Assembly: GCA_016584495.1 (NCBI GenBank)
Contig: WAID01000010.1
Coordinates: forward strand, 434,001 to 498,000
DNA: 64,000 nucleotides
Direction of reading: 5' to 3'
DNA from: Celoporthe dispersa
Taxonomy: Eukaryota; Ascomycota; Sordariomycetes; Diaporthales; Cryphonectriaceae
Part shown: piece after piece, positions 58,109-64,000 of the stretch
Layout: every line of letters starts with the position of its first letter
Position numbering within the stretch: the first letter of the stretch is position 1
The notes under the pieces: model-generated
Databases searched by the model: none
Told to the model about the DNA's origin: nothing
Seen by the model: the letters and a program-made list of their open reading frames with translations, nothing else
Position numbers and translations under genes: made by a program

Positions 58109-59082
58109 TTACTCGTAGGTGCAGGTGACCTCGGTGGAAGAAGCAGAGCAGTCAGTCAGGACTTTCCCATCCTGCTCTATATCAATTATAGTGGCGTCAG
58201 CCGGGGTCACCGTGGTTCCGCTGGAGATGGCAGTAGGGCTGGTGAAGGTAATAGTGCCAAAGTCGGCGAAGGGGACCAGCTCGCAGGTGCTGCCACACTC
58301 CTCAAAGTCCTCGACGATCCACTCGGCGTTGTACTCGCAGAGGGAGCCGTCAGTCACGTCCGTGAAGGTCTCGGTAACGGTAACACCCGTAGTCAGGTTC
58401 TCGATGACGGCCGTTCCCGAAGTCTTGCTCGTCGCCGTGACGGTCATCTTGACGGAGTCGCCAGCCGCGATGGTGATACCAGAGAAGTCATCTAGAAAAG
58501 GGCATTGTTAGACGTTGCTGCTAGCTTGTAGGCCTCGTGGGGCTAGGTGCTTCATGGATATACTCACAGGAGTAGTCTGGGTACCACTCGTACCAGGCAT
58601 CGAAGCTGACGTCGCTGCCCTCGACGTACCAGTCGATGCCAGTCTGGAGGATGGCGGTATCGCACGTGTCACCGTCGATACCGACCCACTAGATTCATTT
58701 CTACGTGGTTAACCACTGACTCTGATGATTTACAGTCCAAAACAGAGAAAACACCAAGGACTACACCACTTACAGCAGCGCCAGCCTCCTCAGTACTGCT
58801 GCTCGAGCTGGGGATGGTAGGGACGGTGATGGTACCGGTAACCTCAGTATAGCCAGTGCCGACCAGGACAGCGCCGGCCCAGTTAGAGCTGTACTCGACG
58901 TAGGAGTTGTTGGTGCCGGTGCCCTCATAATCAGACTTGATCATGGGCTTGGACTGGCGGGTCAGACCACTTCGCCTCTCCTGCTGGCGAGCGATACGGC
59001 TCTCACGGCGCTTCTGGGTCCATTTGGCTCCCAGGGCAGCCTCGGCGCAGAGGATAACACTGACGGCAGCGGAGAGCTTCAT
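58109..59082 (-). CDS. G1 glutamic peptidase (eqolisin) precursor
   Basis: Exons 59082-58774, 58688-58568 and 58491-58109 give 270 residues. The signal peptide (MKLSAAVSVILCAEAALGA) is followed by a basic pro-region (KRRESRIARQQERRSG) that would be removed on maturation. The mature part has SNWAGAVL, WVGIDGDTC with ILQTGIDW, WYEWYPDYS-DFS and EYNAEWIVEDFEE. In scytalidoglutamic peptidase and aspergillopepsin II the catalytic dyad is Q53 and E136; the Gln in ILQTG and Glu in AEWIVED are the counterparts. It is a secreted acid endopeptidase, active at low pH. All splice sites are canonical and the frame is intact. Confidence 0.9.
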
Positions 59083-59271
59083 ATTGAATGATAGAAAGGG
59101 GAGTAGCTAATATTGGGGCTGGAGGGGTCAGAGCGCTGGCTGCAAAGAGGGCAGGCAACAAGAAGAAAGAGAAGATATCTGGGCCGGGAAGACTGGAGTG
59201 GATCTTGGGGCTGAGGAGGAAGAGGAGGAGGAGGAGATGCAAGCACTTGAGAAGCTATGGACTTGTCTTGG

Positions 59272-59280
59272 CCTTTTATA
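59272..59280 (-). promoter_or_regulatory. TATA box of the G1 peptidase gene
   Basis: Reads TATAAAAGG on the gene strand, about 190 bases before the ATG at 59082. It is the clearest TATA box in the window and fits a strongly inducible gene. Confidence 0.6.
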
Positions 59281-60103
59281 TTATTTATCACGACCCAGCT
59301 GAAGCCCTGAGCCACGCCCAGGCGTGTATCCTACCTGCCCCCTCTCCGTATAAGATGTTGATTTGTTCCCAGTATCGACTTGACCAGCTGTTATGGCCAG
59401 GTCGAGACGGGCAAGCCCACACCACACACGGTGGGGATCCGGGCTGGACCGCAGGACAGGCGCACTGCCATCGAACGTGACGCGGTGATCGCATTCGATT
59501 CCGGCAAGGATTTTCCCACATCTTGTGTAGTGAGGGCGGTGGATGAGGGCGGAATGGAGGTTGCGAGACCGCGACTATTGAGCATAGAACCCCTGGGGTG
59601 CCATCACTGCCATGCAGCACGTCCGTTGACCTTCCAAATCGACAGAAGATCTCCGCGCAGGTGCAACCTGTGGAGCAAGGGACGTCTATAACCTTATCGC
59701 CGCCAGCATAACAGAGGAGGAGAAGGGAAGTGGGCAAGTGTGTGGTTGCAGTCTGTACATGCCGTGTGGTCCCCACCACCAGGACCAGGTGCAGTAGAGC
59801 TGGGAAGGGGGTCACAACCTTGAATGCGCCCGCGCACCTGAGCAGCGCCAGCTATAGAGAGAATAGAGGGGGGGGGGGGAGAAGGAAAGAGTCGCGACGC
59901 GATAGGCTGTGCGCTCGACGTACAGTAGCGGCCTATTCTGCAGGCCCGGTTGACTGGAATCAACAGCGCTCAGTCCCCCCACCCATCTTCTTTCCTCCTC
60001 TTTCCCCTCTTTCCCCTCTTTCCCCTCCTCTAGTAGCTGTGAGGCATGTAGCACTCCGTACAGAGAAGTATCAGTCCTTCCTGTCTTGTCTGTCAATGTC
60101 TCT

Positions 60104-60133
60104 GTCGTCGTCGTCCTCGTCGTCGTCGTCGTC
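60104..60133. repeat. (TCG)n trinucleotide tract
   Basis: About ten TCG/CGT units with one interruption. Confidence 0.9.
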
Positions 60134-62456
60134 AGTGAGGGTAACATCGAGGCACAAGGACGCGTAAGGCTGGGGACTTATTAATTGATGCTATCAAGCA
60201 TTCCGGTATGGAACAACATCGTATGGCCACAAGTACTTGCCGAGAACTGAAGAAGAGCCCTCGGGATCCGAGCCATAGCCGTGGGCGCCTGAGTAGTATG
60301 ATGAGGCTTGTCCACACACTTCAGCTACCTCTAGCGTACCATTCCATGCGGTACCTAGGTACTACGATAACGCTCGTTCTGTGCTGGGTTCTTCTTGCAT
60401 GTACGCTGGGAGCACTGCTGCCATTTTAGTGGCATGACTGCCGGTGGCGCAATGGGAGAAGTGAGGGGAGGGGGGGGACCTTGCGTCGAGCCGCCCCGCG
60501 TGGGTCTTGTTTTTTTCTCTCTCACTGTTTTCTGCTTGTGCTTATCAGCGCCCACCATGTTTTGGGCAAATACCATTGCAGATATTAGATCCGATCCCTG
60601 TCAATGTCGTGATATGGATGGAGACAGCACCCATTCTCCGCAGGGCCTGTGTGCTGGCAATCAGGCCTCATGGTGGTGCCGTGGCTGCCGTGATACACAC
60701 CATGGAGTGTTTATTCCTAACTACTTTTATCCCAATTGTCGTGGTGCAGCCGGCCCGCAGGGGCATGATGGGGTCCCAACAAGGCCCAAGGTTCGCGGAC
60801 CTCGGGCCTCATTGGAGGAATAATGAGGTGAGCTGAGGTGTAGAGAGAGAAAACAAGGACGCAGATGCTACCTCAAGAGTAACGTTCCTCGGCTGCACCA
60901 AAAATACCCGCTCTGCTGTTCCTGCTGTTGCTGTTGTTTGTTGCTTGTTGTTGTCGCTGCATTTGCCAAACAGCGCAGCGGCGCCACAAGATAATAAGAT
61001 ACCGGGTCCTGAAACTGGTCCCTGGTCATCCTCTATTTAGTGCCCGGTGACTGCCGGCATGCGCTGAAGTCTTGGAAGCTTGGACGTCAGCACAAGACTC
61101 GGCATCCAGTTCTTGGCTGCTGGGCAAATCTAGATGTCGAGTGGGGTGACGTAGGGTTGGCGATGGGGCCAGCGACGAGACAGCGCCGGCTACATGAGTA
61201 GCACTGCGAGCCGAGAGGCTGGCCTTCAAGGAGGCCTTCGTATCCGAGTTGCATACCACTCTTGGATTCCAGAGGACTAATTACAATCAAGATGGTTGAA
61301 CGGCTATCGCACGAGATCTTGCTTTCTGGTTTTCTTAGGTGCTGCGGGCAGTGGGAGGGGCTGGGGTTGCCGATTAGGTTGGGGCTGGGGATTCACTGTC
61401 ATTGAAGGAAATTAACCCCATAACTTGGTATCATTGGTGGTTACCGCGCTTGCGCGGGGTCCCAGTCGATGGATTGGGTCACGGAATGTTCTCTGCAGGC
61501 GCCGCAAGGTTTAAAATCTAAACTAAACGATGCAAGCACTAGGGGCGAGAGAGGTGGCTGACAAGCAGCAAGTCATCATCAGGCTAAATTGTCATTGGCG
61601 AGCAGGTCTGAGATACCTAATGAGTTGATGTCGCGTGATTCCTCCTTGATTGGTCTGCCCCCTCTGTGAGACAAAATCACGCCAAGAGCTCTTGAGGCTG
61701 TTCCTCTTAATCTGCACCTACCATCACCTGTGCTTGAACCTGCTGATCATACTTGTCAGAGGACATCTCCGAGGTTAAAGTGCCAGTCCGTGGGATCTTG
61801 TTTTTGCCCCATGGCTGACCTGATAAACGTAATATGCTACACGATGGTCTTGGCACTGCTTTCCGCCTTCCTGGTACGGATGCATAGGCCCAGACAGGTG
61901 AGACAATTGGTCTGTTGAGGTTTCATTCAAGAACCATATCAGACCTCGAATAATGGAGGGTTGGGAATTATGCCACTCCCAATGCCCTCGTGCTAGCGCC
62001 ACGAACAAGCAATACGAAGAGTCACCTGGCCTCTCGTTGCCTTTGCATGTCTCAGCAATGCCTTTTGGCTTTTTGGTTCCGTTTTGTTGTCTTGTTCTGT
62101 TTCGGAGGCGAGAGAGAAGACTCATCAGGACTGGTCATGCTACTGCTCAAGACGCTTGGATAGGCTAGTCATTTGCCCATATCATCTTGCAAGGATGATT
62201 GTAACCTGCGTTGGCCTGAACCTACTTCGAATATCGCCGCTCTTCGCGTCCAGTCGGTATCCCTCTCGGCGCTTACTTCGGTTGTACTTTGCAATATCTA
62301 GCATTTACCTCGTGAACGGAGCACTTCGGCTTGCCATCCCTCTCCTTCTTTTTTTTTCCCCTTCTTTTCTATTATCCCTCTACCCCTCCTCCCTCCCCCC
62401 TATTGCAAGCTCTTGAACAAATCCGAAAACAGAAGGCCCTGAGCATCTCTCTCTCT

Positions 62457-62470
62457 CGCGCGCGCGCGCG
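62457..62470. repeat. Alternating CG tract
   Basis: Seven CG units in a row at the edge of a CT-rich stretch; potential Z-DNA former. Confidence 0.85.
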
Positions 62471-62964
62471 GAATCTAGAACCACTGTGCTGAGTGGATCT
62501 CAGGTTCTATGGAATTGTGGCGCCTAATCAAGGCTGTGATTTGAAGGTGTTGAGGTCTATACATTGTGGTCTACCAGTCGGTGTTACGACCCGTGGTCCA
62601 GGCGTAAGCTATATGTACGGTTGGAAGGAATATTCGAATAGCGAATTCGAATATCTGCTGATCTTTTGGATCTATGTAGTACAGTGGCACCTTCCACCAC
62701 CGTTCATTACAGTCGGTGTCTTTCGATTTTGAGTCGGCTCGCTTTCCACTTAGCCCATGAGTATGACAAAAGAGCCCAACGCGGTATTCCGAGGCACCCA
62801 GAAATTCCTTTCGTTTTCATCGATTCAGAATTTCTAGCATGGATATTGAAGATGCACCGGGGATCAAATCTCATTCATAAAGAGCATACTTCTGTCAGCA
62901 GTTGCAAGGCTACTTAAATAAGTAGCTGTACGCTGATGGCGTCCGTCCAACATACTAGTAGTCA

Positions 62965-63062
62965 TGTGTGAGTCCGACCTTTTACGCAGCAATATAGCCA
63001 ACCACTAAGTACTTCCAGGCAGCTGGGAGTGGTCACTCCTTTTAGCTGTCACATAAGTCAAC
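62965..63062. repeat. Dispersed repeat, copy B, with near-palindromic core
   Basis: Second copy of the element at 42509-42605, in the same orientation. Core reads GGAGTGGTCACTCC, one base off the palindrome in copy A. Confidence 0.75.
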
Positions 63063-63587
63063 TAGCTAGTGACTATGATATACTACAACACGACTGCACT
63101 TTCTGTTACAGAACAAATGAAAACGATTGATGATTTGGAGTCTGTGAATCCGTAAGAGTGCACAACACGGACATCACTTGCTAGTTGATCGAAGCAATAT
63201 GAATCCTGGACACATAATAACTCATTCAACATGCCAACTTCCAGCTCCTACATGACAGCCTACATCCAGAGCCAGAGCATGAGCACATGTAAAAGGCTCA
63301 AGTTATGCGGTACAATGTATGACTTCGGGCAGTTTGTTTATATGGAGCCGACACCGGCACGTAGAAAATCCGTGACTCGTGAGGGTGATATGCTTTCTCA
63401 TTACAAGCCGCGATAGATGCATATATGTCTGTTTGACCGGGGCTTATGTATCTAGCGGATATGCTTGCAATCCGCATCCCTGTCATCACGAATGTTTATC
63501 TTAACTTCCGACATCTCCTGGGCGCTTCTCTCCAGCGTCGGTCATTCCATCTGTCGGGTGCTATCTCGAATTCAATCCTGGAACACA

Positions 63588-64000
63588 ATGGCTGGCGCAC
63601 GAAGCACTGAGGATCCCCCCGCCACGACTGACCACCCTGCCGTCGAGGGTCAGCAAGTAGCCGAGGGTGGTTCGCTGCCATCTGAGACGATCGCGGATCA
63701 GGCCACTACCGCGTCTCACCCACCAACTGACTCTGCAACCGCCACGAAATCCGAAGCTAGTCCTAGCGAACCCGCCGAGACGTCCTTGCCGACAGACTCT
63801 ACCACCGAGGAGCCGCCCCAAGGCGAGAAGCCACCGACGGGAGAGACAGACAAGGCGGGCGCCGAGTCGGCCGCGCCGGCAGATGCTGTAGCTGCAGCTG
63901 CAGGCACCCAGGTTCCGGCCAGCGAGGACAAGGTGACGCACAAGGTTCCTCTTGACCAGTTCGATGCCAAACTTCCCGGGATTCTGAAGGACATCGGCCA
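63588..64000 (+). CDS. N-terminal part of probable Sfh5-like (Sec14/CRAL-TRIO) protein
   Basis: Opens at an ATG at 63588 and stays open to the window end (137 codons). The first ~115 residues are low-complexity, rich in Ala, Pro, Thr, Glu (SEPAETSLPTDSTTEEPPQ), and acidic. Then VPLDQFDAKLPGILKDIG appears, which resembles the start of the folded part of fungal Sfh5 phosphatidylinositol transfer proteins (a short helix before the CRAL-TRIO N domain). Those proteins exchange lipid or bind heme at the ER and plasma membrane. The catalytic or lipid-binding region lies outside the window, so this call is tentative. Confidence 0.45.
   Translation, partial: MAGARSTEDPPATTDHPAVEGQQVAEGGSLPSETIADQATTASHPPTDSATATKSEASPSEPAETSLPTDSTTEEPPQGEKPPTGETDKAGAESAAPADAVAAAAGTQVPASEDKVTHKVPLDQFDAKLPGILKDIG

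Larger units (their letters stand above)
59281..63587. other. 4.3-kb gene-poor region
   Basis: No convincing coding region on either strand. It includes a TCG/CGT trinucleotide run, a CG dinucleotide run and copy B of the dispersed repeat. The last part is the promoter of the partial gene at the window end. Confidence 0.5.

Noticed and set aside
59700..60836. Open frames around 60.4-60.8 kb as genes
   Set aside because: Two overlapping frames with no domain features and Cys/His-poor text; no splice signals link them.
1..64000. tRNA, rRNA or CRISPR features
   Set aside because: No clover-leaf with A and B boxes, no rRNA blocks and no regularly spaced repeats were found by eye; a tRNA with an intron could have been missed.

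Overview
The window looks like nuclear DNA of a filamentous ascomycete (Pezizomycotina, probably Sordariomycetes). Genes are GC-rich and lie on both strands, without operons. Introns are short (about 50-110 nt in most genes), with GTATGT/GTAAGT/GTGAGT-type donors, CTAAC/CTGAC-like branch sites and YAG acceptors. Start sites often read CACCATG. Intergenic DNA carries microsatellites and homopolymers. I see no tRNA, rRNA, CRISPR array or intact transposon. About 20 real genes and one clear pseudogene can be supported; exon models were checked by frame arithmetic.

Layout. 0.3-9 kb: a 3-dehydroshikimate dehydratase-like TIM-barrel enzyme (-), a decayed 6-phosphogluconate dehydrogenase (+), a Ted1/Cdc1-type metallophosphoesterase (+), a small secreted protein built from six repeats separated by Kex2 sites (+), and a membrane-anchored short-chain dehydrogenase (-). 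10-18 kb: an eight-exon membrane-anchored sulfatase (-), a six-cysteine secreted protein (-) and a YtcJ-type amidohydrolase (+). 17.7-22.1 kb: a long gene-poor, pyrimidine-rich stretch leading into a Rck2/Srk1-type stress kinase (22.1-24.8 kb, +). 25.5-28 kb: a SAM methyltransferase (-) and an aspzincin-like metallopeptidase (-). 28-30.3 kb: a gene desert. 30.3-36 kb: a WPRD-containing probable (alpha/alpha)6 glycosidase (+), tail-to-tail with a multi-TM GT90/CAP-type glycosyltransferase (-). 37.9-42 kb: a UVRAG/Vps38-like autophagy/endosome protein (+), tail-to-tail with a DHA1 multidrug transporter (-). 44-49 kb: a Ser/Thr-rich GPI-type fragment, an NAD(P)-binding reductase and a second MFS transporter (all +). 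49.9-56.5 kb: a leucine-rich F-box-like protein (+), an uncharacterised secreted protein (+) and a mitochondrial malic enzyme (-). 58.1-59.1 kb: a G1 glutamic peptidase (-). 59.1-63.6 kb: a second desert holding one copy of a dispersed repeat. From 63.6 kb: the start of a probable Sfh5-like protein (+), cut by the window edge.

The genes do not form an obvious biosynthetic cluster. Several (G1 peptidase, sulfatase, transporters, small secreted proteins) fit a saprotrophic or plant-associated secretome. The most notable object is the Kex2-processed repeat precursor at 6911-7537: four clean acidic peptide units and two degenerate ones, with no cysteine or aromatic residue, and no recognisable RiPP tailoring gene beside it.

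A second pattern matters for any reader. Eight single-base insertions or deletions, mostly in short homopolymers, interrupt six otherwise intact genes. Reversing each one restores an exact reading frame across all exons. This looks more like residual assembly error than real gene loss, in contrast to the 6-phosphogluconate dehydrogenase relic, which has stops, several frameshifts and a large internal deletion.
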